Assembly: GCA_015485015.1 (NCBI GenBank)
Contig: WFUK01000008.1
Location: 1 to 6,963 of the forward strand
DNA length: 6,963 nucleotides
Reading direction: 5' to 3'
Origin: Paracoccaceae bacterium
Lineage (GTDB): Bacteria; Pseudomonadota; Alphaproteobacteria; Rhodobacterales; Rhodobacteraceae
Below, in pieces: positions 1 through 5,790 of this stretch (positions are counted from its first letter, which is position 1; each line of letters begins with the position of its first letter). The notes beneath the pieces were generated by a model. That model was not told where the DNA came from. It did not search any database and saw nothing but the letters and a program-made list of their open reading frames with translations. The position numbers and the translations under genes are program-made.

Positions 1-656
1 CCGCCCATCATACCGCCGCCATCCTCGCCGCCCATCATGCCTGCCATGCCCATGCCGCCGCCATCGGCAGCGCCCGTCATACCCGCCATGCCCATGCCGC
101 CACCTTCAGCACCATCCATCTGGTCTTGCTGCATGCCCTGCATTGCGCCGCTATTGGCACCTGTCATGCCGGCCATGCCGCCTTCAGCACCACCCGCCAT
201 GCCCATGCCGCCGCCTTCAGCACCATCCATCTGGCCTTGTTGCATACCCTGCATTGCGCCGCTATCGGCACCTGTCATGCCAGCCATACCGCCATGGTCC
301 ATGCCACCTTGACCCATACCGCCCATTCGGTCCATCATCATCTGGCCCATCATTTGCTGCATCATCATCTTGCCAAGCATGGATTGCATTCTTTCCATCA
401 TACCGCCGCCATCCTCGCCGCCCATCATGCCTGCCATGCCCATGCCGCCGCCATCGGCAGCGCCCGTCATACCCGCCATGCCCATGCCGCCACCTTCAGC
501 GCCAGCCATCTGGCCTTGCTGCATGCCTTGCATTGCGCCGCTATTGGCACCTGTCATGCCAGCCATGCCGCCATGGTCCATACCGCCAGTATCGTTCATT
601 TGGGCAAGGGCGGGGGTCGCGACCAAAGCCGTGCAGATCAGTAGAGTTTTCAACAT
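1..656 (-). CDS. Secreted methionine/glycine-rich repeat protein, partial (runs off left edge)
   Basis: The frame is open for 218 codons from ATG (654-656) to the window edge with no stop. Residues 1-18 form a clear Sec signal peptide: MLKTLL, a hydrophobic core, then AxA cleavage at A16-L17-A18 before Q19. The mature part is low complexity: about 51 of 218 residues are Met, with Gly, Ala, Gln and a few Asp/Glu, two His (H28, H121) in MDHGGMAGM motifs, and no Cys after the signal. Residues 29-88 recur at 159-218, an exact 130-residue offset, and a shorter copy lies at about 115-157. Between them, residues 86-113 are a Met/Gln-rich, probably helical stretch. AAAGGA lies 8 nt upstream of the ATG. 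The gene is divergent from a CRP/FNR-like regulator. MDHGxM-type motifs resemble Met/His segments of CopA/PcoA-like copper proteins, so periplasmic Cu(I) binding is possible. A sacrificial methionine oxidant scavenger is the alternative. The function is inferred; the coding call is firm. Confidence 0.85.
   Translation of the reverse strand, partial: MLKTLLICTALVATPALAQMNDTGGMDHGGMAGMTGANSGAMQGMQQGQMAGAEGGGMGMAGMTGAADGGGMGMAGMMGGEDGGGMMERMQSMLGKMMMQQMMGQMMMDRMGGMGQGGMDHGGMAGMTGADSGAMQGMQQGQMDGAEGGGMGMAGGAEGGMAGMTGANSGAMQGMQQDQMDGAEGGGMGMAGMTGAADGGGMGMAGMMGGEDGGGMMG
5..182. repeat. Direct repeat copy 1 of a 178-bp duplication inside the Met-rich gene
   Basis: This segment matches 395-572 at 173 of 178 positions. 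It differs at 111, 115, 124, 138 and 171, and positions 5-110 are identical. It encodes the membrane-distal (C-terminal) copy of the Met/Gly repeat, about residues 159-217. The offset of 390 bp is divisible by 3, so the frame is kept. Near identity at the DNA level points to recent duplication or ongoing gene conversion. Confidence 0.93.
186..314. repeat. Shorter, partly deleted copy of the Met/Gly repeat
   Basis: On the minus strand this encodes residues about 115-157, with MDHGGMAGMTGADSGAMQG followed by a shortened MGMAGGAEGG tail. It shares the first half of the repeat unit but lacks the MTGAADGGG and MMGGEDGGG blocks of the two long copies. It looks like a unit trimmed by an in-frame deletion. 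Confidence 0.75.
395..572. repeat. Direct repeat copy 2 of the 178-bp duplication
   Basis: This is the partner of 5-182 (173 of 178 bases identical). It encodes the signal-proximal copy, about residues 29-87 of the Met-rich protein, followed at 315-394 by the Met/Gln-rich linker that separates the copies. Confidence 0.93.
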
Positions 657-664
657 TTCGTTTT

Positions 665-670
665 TCCTTT
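665..670 (-). promoter_or_regulatory. Ribosome binding site of the Met-rich protein gene
   Basis: AAAGGA on the minus strand lies 8 nt before the ATG at 654-656. It fixes both the start and the strand, where longer plus-strand frames might mislead. Confidence 0.75.
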
Positions 671-709
671 GTTAAGTATCAAAGCTGTTCTTGCAGATTG
701 CGCGATTTC

Positions 710-733
710 GATACATGATAACTATCATGTATC
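710..733. promoter_or_regulatory. 24-bp palindromic operator, probable CRP/FNR-family site
   Basis: The arms GATACATGATA and TATCATGTATC are perfect 11-bp inverted repeats around a 2-bp centre (AC). TGA and TCA sit at positions 4-6 from the axis, the same register as in the FNR consensus TTGAT-N4-ATCAA and the CRP consensus TGTGA-N6-TCACA; here the core reads ATGAT-N4-ATCAT. The site lies between the divergent Met-rich gene (centre about 65 bp before its ATG) and the regulator gene, covering that gene's possible starts at 715 and 727. The inference is that the adjacent CRP/FNR-like protein binds here, repressing itself and controlling the Met-rich gene. Confidence 0.78.
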
Positions 734-1257
734 ACGGATTTGTATCCCATTTGGCAAAAATCCCGGCCCGCACTGTTTTATGCGGCGCTAAGGATATGCT
801 GCTGGGCATGGACGACAGCATAAAATCTATTTTTGTGGTGAAAAGCGGAATGATACATCTGGTCAGATTTCAGGAAGATGGCGGCATGGTGGTGCTTCAG
901 CGGGCGGGTCAGGCCGCAATTTTGGCGGAAGCCTCGGTGTTTTCTGACGAATACCACTGCGCGGCGGTGGCGGTTGAGCGGTCTGAATTGCTGGCCTATC
1001 CGATTAATGCGGTGCGGGTGCTGCTGCGCGAAAATCCCGAAGCGGCTTTGGCCTATGCGCACCACATGGCAGGCGAAGTGCGCGAGGCTCGAAAACGCGC
1101 CGAGATTTTGGCGCTCAAGACCGTTGCCGAGCGGCTCTCTGCTTGGCTTGTCTGGAACAAAGGCCAACTGCCGCCCAAGGGCGCGCGGCACCACGTGGCA
1201 GATGAAATCGGGGTGAGCCGCGAGGCGCTCTATCGAGAGCTTGCCAGACGAAAATAG
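715..1257 (+). CDS. CRP/FNR-superfamily transcriptional regulator
   Basis: The product is about 180 aa. Residues about 18-110 form a cyclic-nucleotide-binding-type beta roll: FVVKSGMIHLVRFQEDGG, then AEASVFSDEYHCAAVAV and the YP motif. A long dimerisation helix covers about 107-146. A helix-turn-helix follows at about 158-178, with recognition helix VSREALYREL keeping the R-E-x3-R pattern that CRP uses on GTGA/TGA half sites. There is no N-terminal cysteine cluster, so it is not an Fe-S FNR, and the cAMP-binding PRAATV/RSA segment is absent; the ligand is unknown. It has two cysteines, C23 and C82. The protein stops right after the recognition helix, without the usual wing hairpin. The start is uncertain: TTG 691, ATG 715 and ATG 727 are in frame, none has a good Shine-Dalgarno, and the 24-bp palindrome overlaps 715 and 727. 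A leaderless mRNA from 727 is possible. It is divergent from the Met-rich gene. Confidence 0.88.
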   Translation: MITIMYHGFVSHLAKIPARTVLCGAKDMLLGMDDSIKSIFVVKSGMIHLVRFQEDGGMVVLQRAGQAAILAEASVFSDEYHCAAVAVERSELLAYPINAVRVLLRENPEAALAYAHHMAGEVREARKRAEILALKTVAERLSAWLVWNKGQLPPKGARHHVADEIGVSREALYRELARRK

Positions 1258-1326
1258 TGGTTACACGGGCTGCGAACCAATACCAAAACTTGACGTTATT
1301 CGCCAGCGTTAGCGCTTTGTTAATCC

Positions 1327-1354
1327 GACCTCACTAAACTGGTTTAGTAAGGTC
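1327..1354. promoter_or_regulatory. 28-bp near-perfect palindrome, probable ArsR-type operator
   Basis: GACCTCACTAAAC and GTTTAGTAAGGTC pair as 13-bp arms with one mismatch (C/A at 1332/1349) around a TG centre, a 12-2-12-like geometry typical of ArsR/SmtB sites. It lies 22 bp before the preferred ATG of the downstream ArsR-type gene, where bound protein would block transcription. No T-run follows, so it is not a terminator. Autoregulation by the ArsR-type protein is the simplest reading; it might also act on the downstream SDR operon if transcripts read through. Confidence 0.7.
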
Positions 1355-1363
1355 AATTGAAAT

Positions 1364-1368
1364 GAGGA
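1364..1368 (+). promoter_or_regulatory. Ribosome binding site that decides the ArsR-type start
   Basis: GAGGA lies 8 nt before ATG 1377. The in-frame ATG at 1362 overlaps this site and has no Shine-Dalgarno of its own, so 1377 is preferred and the protein is 99 aa rather than 104 aa. Confidence 0.75.
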
Positions 1369-1376
1369 TTAACATA

Positions 1377-1676
1377 ATGAAACCAACAGTTAAGCAACAA
1401 ACCATGGCTCACTTTTTTGACGCTTTAGGCCACCCCCGCCGTCAGATGATTTTCCAAATCCTCAAGGAAACCGGCCCCGAAGGCCTCCCCTTCCACACCC
1501 TCTTGAGGCGCACCAGCCTCACCCCCTCAACCCTTAGCTTTCACCTTCGCAAGCTCGATCAGGGCCGCTTGCTCAAGCGCAAAACCAAGGGCCGCGAAAC
1601 ATGGCTGTCGCTAGATTTGCGCACTTTCTTTTTGTTTGTCGAGCCTGCCCGCGCCCAAGTAAAGATACGGGCTTGA
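1377..1676 (+). CDS. ArsR-type winged-helix transcriptional regulator, cysteine-free
   Basis: The 99-aa length is typical of single-domain ArsR proteins. FFDALGHPRRQMIFQIL at about 13-29 is the characteristic first helix pair (ALGHPRR is close to the family's ALAHPxR). The helix-turn-helix follows at about 36-60, with recognition helix TPSTLSFHLRKL, then a basic beta wing at 64-80 (LLKRKTKGRETWLSL). The protein contains no Cys, so the thiolate metal site of ArsR/SmtB and the redox pair of BigR/SqrR are absent; the signal is unknown and may be a small organic ligand or a partner protein. It is preceded by a palindromic operator and lies 52 bp before the SDR gene on the same strand. Control of itself, and perhaps of the SDR-S58-amidase unit, is inferred from position. 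Confidence 0.87.
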   Translation: MKPTVKQQTMAHFFDALGHPRRQMIFQILKETGPEGLPFHTLLRRTSLTPSTLSFHLRKLDQGRLLKRKTKGRETWLSLDLRTFFLFVEPARAQVKIRA

Positions 1677-1701
1677 GCCGCCCTCCTTTTGCCCGCATAT
1701 T
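1673..1701 (+). promoter_or_regulatory. Candidate sigma70-type promoter for the SDR operon
   Basis: TTGAGC (1673-1678) and CATATT (1696-1701) are separated by 17 bp and would start transcription near 1708, some 20 nt before the SDR gene. Each box matches the consensus only partly, and the -35 overlaps the stop of the ArsR-type gene. Read-through from that gene is an equally good explanation. Confidence 0.3.
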
Positions 1702-1728
1702 AGGGTTAAGCAAGCAAAAGGAAACGCT

Positions 1729-2469
1729 ATGAGACTGGCACGAAAAACGGCAATTGTTACCGGAGGCGGCTCTGGTTTTGGCGAAGGCATCGTCAAGAAA
1801 TTCCATGAGGAAGGCGCGATGGTGATCGTGGTCGATATCAATCGCGAGGCTGCCGAGCGCGTCGCAGCGCTTTATGGCGGCATGGCGTTTCAGGCGGATG
1901 TATCCAAAATGGCAGATTGGGAATCGCTGGCCCAGCGGGTGCGCGATGTCTTTGATGGCATTGATATCCTTGTTAATAACGCCGGCATCACCCATCTGCC
2001 GCAGCCGATGGACGAGGTCTCCGAGGATGAATTTGATCGGGTAATGGCGGTCAATGCCAAGTCGGTTTTTCTTTCGGCCAAAACCATTGTGCCGATGATG
2101 AAGGACGTTGAATCCGGCACCATCCTCAACGTTGCCTCCACCGCCGGCGTTTCTCCCCGCCCTAATCTGAACTGGTATAACGCCTCCAAAGGCTGGATGA
2201 TTACCGCGACCAAGGCCATGGCCGTGGAGCTTGCGCCCTTTGGCATTCGCGTGAATGCGATTAATCCCGTCGCCGGAGAAACCCCGCTGCTACAAAGTTT
2301 TATGGGTCAAGACACGCCTGAAATCCGTGCCAAATTCATCTCCACCATCCCGCTTGGCCGCTTTTCCACCCCCGAGGACATGGCCAACGCCGCCTGTTTC
2401 CTTTGCTCTGACGAGGCCAGCATGATCACCGGCATCGCCATGGAAGTAGACGGAGGGCGCTGCATATGA
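1729..2469 (+). CDS. SDR family NAD(P)-dependent oxidoreductase (FabG-like)
   Basis: The product is a 246-aa classical short-chain dehydrogenase/reductase, a cytosolic Rossmann enzyme that interconverts an alcohol and a ketone. The cofactor loop TGGGSGFG is at 11-18. D36 at the end of beta2 (VVDIN) suggests NAD(H) over NADP(H). D57-V58, NNAG (83-86), and the catalytic N109, S137, Y150 and K154 (YNASK) are all present. The C-terminus EVDGGRCI is usual for the family, and the length is normal. AAAGGA lies 6 nt before the ATG. The stop overlaps the start of the S58 peptidase gene (ATGA), so the two are translationally coupled. The substrate cannot be read from sequence; the neighbours suggest a hydroxy or keto compound released from, or attached to, an amide. 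Confidence 0.93.
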   Translation: MRLARKTAIVTGGGSGFGEGIVKKFHEEGAMVIVVDINREAAERVAALYGGMAFQADVSKMADWESLAQRVRDVFDGIDILVNNAGITHLPQPMDEVSEDEFDRVMAVNAKSVFLSAKTIVPMMKDVESGTILNVASTAGVSPRPNLNWYNASKGWMITATKAMAVELAPFGIRVNAINPVAGETPLLQSFMGQDTPEIRAKFISTIPLGRFSTPEDMANAACFLCSDEASMITGIAMEVDGGRCI

Positions 2470-3464
2470 GGGTTGGCGCGCGCAATCTTATTACCGATGT
2501 GCAGGGGCTTTATGTGGGCAATGCCTCCGATGAGGTCCTGAAATCCGGCAGCACGGTGCTGGTTGGCGATAAGCCCTTCACGGCGGCGGTTTCGGTTATG
2601 GGCGGCGCGCCCGGCACGCGCGAAACCGACATCCTGGCGCCTGATAAGCTGGTGCAGGAAGTGGATGCCTTTGTGCTTTCCGGCGGCTCGGCCTTCGGGC
2701 TTGATGCCGCCAGCGGGGTGATGGATGCCTTGCGCGATCAGGGGCGCGGTTTTGCCGTTGGCGAGGCGCTGATTCCGATTGTCCCCTCGGCGATCCTGTT
2801 TGACCTGGTAAATGGCGGGAAAAAAGACTGGGTGAAAAACCCCTACCATGCCCTCGGTGCCCGGGCTTACGCTGCTCGCAGCGCGGATTTCAGCCTCGGC
2901 ACGGTTGGCGCTGGCTACGGCGCAACGACCGGCACCTTAAAGGGTGGGCTTGGCTCGGCTTCCATCGTGCTGGATAGCGGCCATACCGTGGGCGCGCTGG
3001 TCGCCGTGAATTCTTTTGGCTCCGTCACCTATGATTCCGGCCATTTCTGGGCCGCTCCGTGGGAAGTTGATGCTGAGTTCGGCGGCCTTGGCCCCGCCCC
3101 GATGGGCGATCCGCTGGCCCGGCCAAGCCACTCCAAAATGAGCGGATTTTCCGAAAAGGGCAATACCACCATTGCGATTGTCGCCACCGATGCCATCATC
3201 GATAAAGCCCAAGCCACCCGCCTTGCCACCGTGGCGCAAGACGGCATGGCGCGGGCGATTTTGCCGAGCCATACCCCTGTGGATGGTGATCTGGTTTTTG
3301 CCGCCGCCACCGGAGCCGTGCCGCTCAGAGATGCCATTGTTGACCCCCTGATGATCGGCCACGCCGCGGCGCTTTGCCTTTCGCGCGCCATTGCCCGCGC
3401 TATTTTTGAAGCCCGCGCAGAGGCTGGCGATCTTCAACCGACATGGCAGCAACAGCATGGTTGA
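2466..3464 (+). CDS. P1 family (S58, DmpA/NylC-type) self-processing aminopeptidase or amide hydrolase
   Basis: The 332-aa protein starts with the conserved NLITDVxGLxVGNA block (7-20). GSTVLV, an APGTRETD segment, the LSGGSAFGLDAASGV motif (71-85) and GTVGAGYGATTG (145-156) follow in family order. These N-terminal-nucleophile enzymes cut themselves before a Thr/Ser; the equivalent site here is GNTTIAIVATDA, so cleavage between N233 and T234 with T234 as nucleophile is predicted. The N-T junction resembles NylC, which cleaves before Thr267, more than DmpA, which cleaves before a Ser. Family members are beta-aminopeptidases, D-/L-aminopeptidases or 6-aminohexanoate oligomer hydrolases. No signal peptide is seen, so it is probably cytosolic. 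GGAGGG (2452-2457) lies 8 nt before the ATG, within the SDR gene. The 3' end overlaps the amidase start by 8 bp. The substrate is unknown. Confidence 0.92.
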   Translation: MRVGARNLITDVQGLYVGNASDEVLKSGSTVLVGDKPFTAAVSVMGGAPGTRETDILAPDKLVQEVDAFVLSGGSAFGLDAASGVMDALRDQGRGFAVGEALIPIVPSAILFDLVNGGKKDWVKNPYHALGARAYAARSADFSLGTVGAGYGATTGTLKGGLGSASIVLDSGHTVGALVAVNSFGSVTYDSGHFWAAPWEVDAEFGGLGPAPMGDPLARPSHSKMSGFSEKGNTTIAIVATDAIIDKAQATRLATVAQDGMARAILPSHTPVDGDLVFAAATGAVPLRDAIVDPLMIGHAAALCLSRAIARAIFEARAEAGDLQPTWQQQHG

Positions 3465-4845
3465 ATTCACCGGCCCTGCGCTCTGCGCCCTCACCGCGGT
3501 TGAGGTCCGCGCCCTATTAAAAGCCCGCGAAATTTCCCCGCAAGACCTGCTATCGGCCTCAAAAACCCGAGTTGAGCAAACCGAGCCAAAGCAAAATGCC
3601 ATGGTGACAAGCTGCTTTGAGCGGGCCCAAAAGCGCATCCGGCCAGATACTCTGCTGGGTGGCATTCCGGTGGGAATAAAAGACCTCACCGATGTTGCAG
3701 GCGTGCGCACGACCATGGGCACCATCGGCTATAAAGACCGCGTGCCGGATGCAAGTGATCCCCTGATTCATACACTTGAGGCAAACGGTGCGCTGGTGGT
3801 CGGCAAAACCAATACGCCGGAAATGGGCGCGGGGGCCAATACCTTTAATGCCGTATTTGGTGCCACGGGCAATCCGCATGATCTTGCGCTGAATGCCGCC
3901 GGATCTTCGGGCGGGGCGGCTTCTGGCTTGGCCACGGGGCAGGTCTGGCTTTCGCATGGCAGCGATTATGGCGGCTCTTTGCGCACGCCAGCGGCCTATT
4001 GCAATGTGGTTGGCTTGCGGCCCAGCCCCGGGCGGGCAGGCGGGGGCGCGCAGGGGTTTGATACCATCGGCGTGCAAGGCCCGATGGCGCGAAACGTGGC
4101 CGATTGCGCGCTGTTTATGGATGCGATGAGCGGGGGCGAGGGCGGGCCTGTCCAATATCCCGCGCCGGATATTTCGTTTTCAAGCGCGGTCCGGCAGGCC
4201 CCCGAGCGTATTCGCATTGGCTATATGCCCGATATGTGCGGCCATGCGCCGATTGAGCGCGAGGTTTCGGCGCGGCTGGACGCGGCCATGATCGAGGCGG
4301 AAAAATCCGGCTGTGTGGTGCAGGATGTCCGGCTGGATTTGCGCGGGCTGGATGCCTGCTTTCGGGCCTTCAGGGCGCTGTCTTTTGCCACGGTTGATCT
4401 GGACCTGCCCAAGGCCATCAGCTGCCATTTCAAGGCCACGATTGAGGGTAATCGGGCGGATGCCGAGGCGTTGATGGCCTATGATCTGGCCAAGGCCGCG
4501 CTCATTCGCAACAGGATTTATACCGAGGTCAGCGCGCTTTTGCGGGCGTTTGATGTGTTGGCCTGTCCGGTTGTAGGCATTGCGCCGCGCCCGTTGGTGG
4601 AGGAATTCCCCCGTGAGGTGGCGGGGGTGGTTTCCAAGGATTATATCGACTGGCTCGGCTTTTCCAATTTGGCATCGGTCACGGGGCTGCCGGCTTTATC
4701 GCTGCCGCTGCCCCGGGCCGCTGGGGAAATGCCGATGGGCGTTCAGCTGATCGGCGGGCCGCGCGGCGAGGGCGGGCTTTTGGCCTCGGCGCGGGCGCTG
4801 GAATGGATATTGGCGGTGGATACCACGCCGGTTGATTTAGGCTGA
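3457..4845 (+). CDS. Amidase-signature family hydrolase, related to 6-aminohexanoate cyclic dimer hydrolase type
   Basis: The product is 462 aa from ATG 3457. An in-frame ATG at 3391 would add 22 residues lying wholly inside the S58 gene, so the downstream start is preferred. The Ser-cisSer-Lys triad is complete: K75 in GIPVGIKDLTDV, S150 in AGSSGGAASG, and nucleophile S174 in GSDYGGSLRTPA. The spacings (75 and 24) equal those in FAAH. Further family marks are KTNTPEMG (117-124), DVLACPVVGIAP (366-377) and GVQLIGGPRGEGGLL near the C-terminus. The numbering also closely matches NylA (Lys72, Ser150, Ser174 as I recall), and such proteins are often labelled 6-aminohexanoate-cyclic-dimer hydrolase; the true substrate is unknown. 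A GatA role is unlikely because gatB/gatC are absent and the neighbours look catabolic. It is the third gene of the SDR-S58-amidase unit. Its 3' end overlaps the convergent lpxL-like gene by 9 bp. Confidence 0.92.
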   Translation: MVEFTGPALCALTAVEVRALLKAREISPQDLLSASKTRVEQTEPKQNAMVTSCFERAQKRIRPDTLLGGIPVGIKDLTDVAGVRTTMGTIGYKDRVPDASDPLIHTLEANGALVVGKTNTPEMGAGANTFNAVFGATGNPHDLALNAAGSSGGAASGLATGQVWLSHGSDYGGSLRTPAAYCNVVGLRPSPGRAGGGAQGFDTIGVQGPMARNVADCALFMDAMSGGEGGPVQYPAPDISFSSAVRQAPERIRIGYMPDMCGHAPIEREVSARLDAAMIEAEKSGCVVQDVRLDLRGLDACFRAFRALSFATVDLDLPKAISCHFKATIEGNRADAEALMAYDLAKAALIRNRIYTEVSALLRAFDVLACPVVGIAPRPLVEEFPREVAGVVSKDYIDWLGFSNLASVTGLPALSLPLPRAAGEMPMGVQLIGGPRGEGGLLASARALEWILAVDTTPVDLG

Positions 4846-5736
4846 GCGGCTATTTCGAGGGGGCTTTGGCGCTGGCTTTTTCCAGCGGTTATGCAGCCAA
4901 TACCATTGCTCGGGCCGCGCCATCACCTGTGCGCTCAGGCTGGCATTCACGGCGGCGATCATCTCTACGGCGTCCCCGTGGGGGATCGCCGGCTCCACAA
5001 GCAGCTGCACCTGCCCATCCGCATTTAGCGGGGCATAGGCGGGCACCATCAGCGCTCCGGTTTTCTTGGCCAATTCTGCCATAATGGGTGAGCTTAGCGC
5101 CGGATGGCCCAGAAAATCAAGCGGCACCCCGTCGCCAACCCGCTGATCCAGCAGCACCGAAATCACGCCACCCGCCTTGAGGTGCTTGATCATCTTCCGG
5201 GTGCCGTTCAGGCCGGTTTGAAAAAGCCCCGCCCCGCCCACAGCCATGGCCTTGGCAAAATGGCGCTCGAAAATCGGGTTGCCGGCTTCACGGTAAATCG
5301 AGGCGCTCGGCATGCCCGCCCGCGCCAGCATCACCCGAATGGCCTCCCATTCGCCAAAATGGCCGGATACGATAATCACCGGACGCCCAGCCGCCTGCGC
5401 GGCTTTGATCTGGGCAAACGCATCGGGGGCCATCGCCACATCGCTTAGCTTGTCGTGGTAATCCTGGCTGTAAAACAACACCATGAACCCCCGCCCGATA
5501 TGGCGGCTGACCCGCCGGATAAACGCCCGCTTTTCTCGCCCTTGCAGCTCCGGAAATATCAGGGACAGATTGCCCGCTATCCGCTTGCGCAGCGGCGGCA
5601 CCCAGCGCACCGCCGCGCCCAGAATTGCGCCGCCTATGGAAAGCCGCCACGCAAAAGGCAGCGGGCGCAGCGCCCATGGCAGCGCATAGATCAGCATCGC
5701 CTCGATCCAGTGACGGAATTTTGTGTTGCGCTTCAT
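4837..5736 (-). CDS. Lipid A biosynthesis late acyltransferase (LpxL/HtrB family)
   Basis: The 299-aa protein transfers a secondary acyl chain from acyl-ACP to a lipid A precursor at the inner face of the cytoplasmic membrane. It has an N-terminal membrane-anchoring hydrophobic segment (about 14-48), then RKRIAGNLSLIFPEL, a family block in which the N-L-x3-FP pattern is usual. The catalytic HX4E box is HFGEWE with H126 and E131 (SGHFGEWEA). Other family landmarks are IYREAGNP (147-154), VLLDQRVGDGVPLDFLG (194-210), and the C-terminal PEQWYWLHNRWK (275-286). Length is typical. No strong Shine-Dalgarno precedes ATG 5734-5736, but the N-terminal pattern supports this start. It is divergent from the small membrane protein gene (54-bp gap) and convergent with the amidase gene. 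Which acyl position it modifies cannot be told. Confidence 0.92.
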   Translation of the reverse strand: MKRNTKFRHWIEAMLIYALPWALRPLPFAWRLSIGGAILGAAVRWVPPLRKRIAGNLSLIFPELQGREKRAFIRRVSRHIGRGFMVLFYSQDYHDKLSDVAMAPDAFAQIKAAQAAGRPVIIVSGHFGEWEAIRVMLARAGMPSASIYREAGNPIFERHFAKAMAVGGAGLFQTGLNGTRKMIKHLKAGGVISVLLDQRVGDGVPLDFLGHPALSSPIMAELAKKTGALMVPAYAPLNADGQVQLLVEPAIPHGDAVEMIAAVNASLSAQVMARPEQWYWLHNRWKKPAPKPPRNSRSA

Positions 5737-5790
5737 AGGCTATTGTTTAAGGCTTTTAATCGCTATTGCCCACCGATGATTGGAACGAAA

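Noticed and set aside
1..600. CRISPR-like or satellite array
   Set aside because: The repeats are in frame, long and unevenly spaced, with no unique spacers between short constant repeats. They are coding repeats.
37..675. Plus-strand Met/Pro/Ala-rich frames (37-312 and 370-675)
   Set aside because: Composition comes from reading the reverse of the Met/Gly repeat. They lack a start context and are interrupted by a stop between 312 and 370.
126..718. Plus-strand His/Ala-rich and Arg/Pro-rich frames (126-644 and 143-718) that resemble metal-binding or basic proteins
   Set aside because: They are antisense shadows of the Met/Gly repeat gene. CAT/GCC repeats on plus are ATG/GGC on minus. No ribosome site or signal supports them, while the minus frame has a signal peptide and AAAGGA.
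778..1194. Minus-strand 138-aa frame opposite the CRP/FNR-like gene
   Set aside because: The plus strand encodes a recognisable regulator across the whole span; the minus frame has no domain.
1303..1319. Short hairpin AGCG-TTAG-CGCT followed by TTTG as a terminator for the CRP/FNR-like gene
   Set aside because: Only four stem pairs and no clear T-run; too weak to call.
2937..3725. Minus-strand 262-aa frame opposite the S58 and amidase genes
   Set aside because: It spans the junction of two well-supported plus-strand genes and has Arg/Ser/Gly-rich shadow composition.
3559..4155. Minus-strand 198-aa frame opposite the amidase
   Set aside because: It lies over the amidase catalytic core, which is conserved on plus. 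No motif was seen.
5455..5790. Long N-terminal extension of the small membrane protein (start at 5455)
   Set aside because: The extra 112 residues are antisense to the lpxL-like gene and are Arg/Pro/His-rich. The real start is ATG 5791 with GGA 6 nt upstream.
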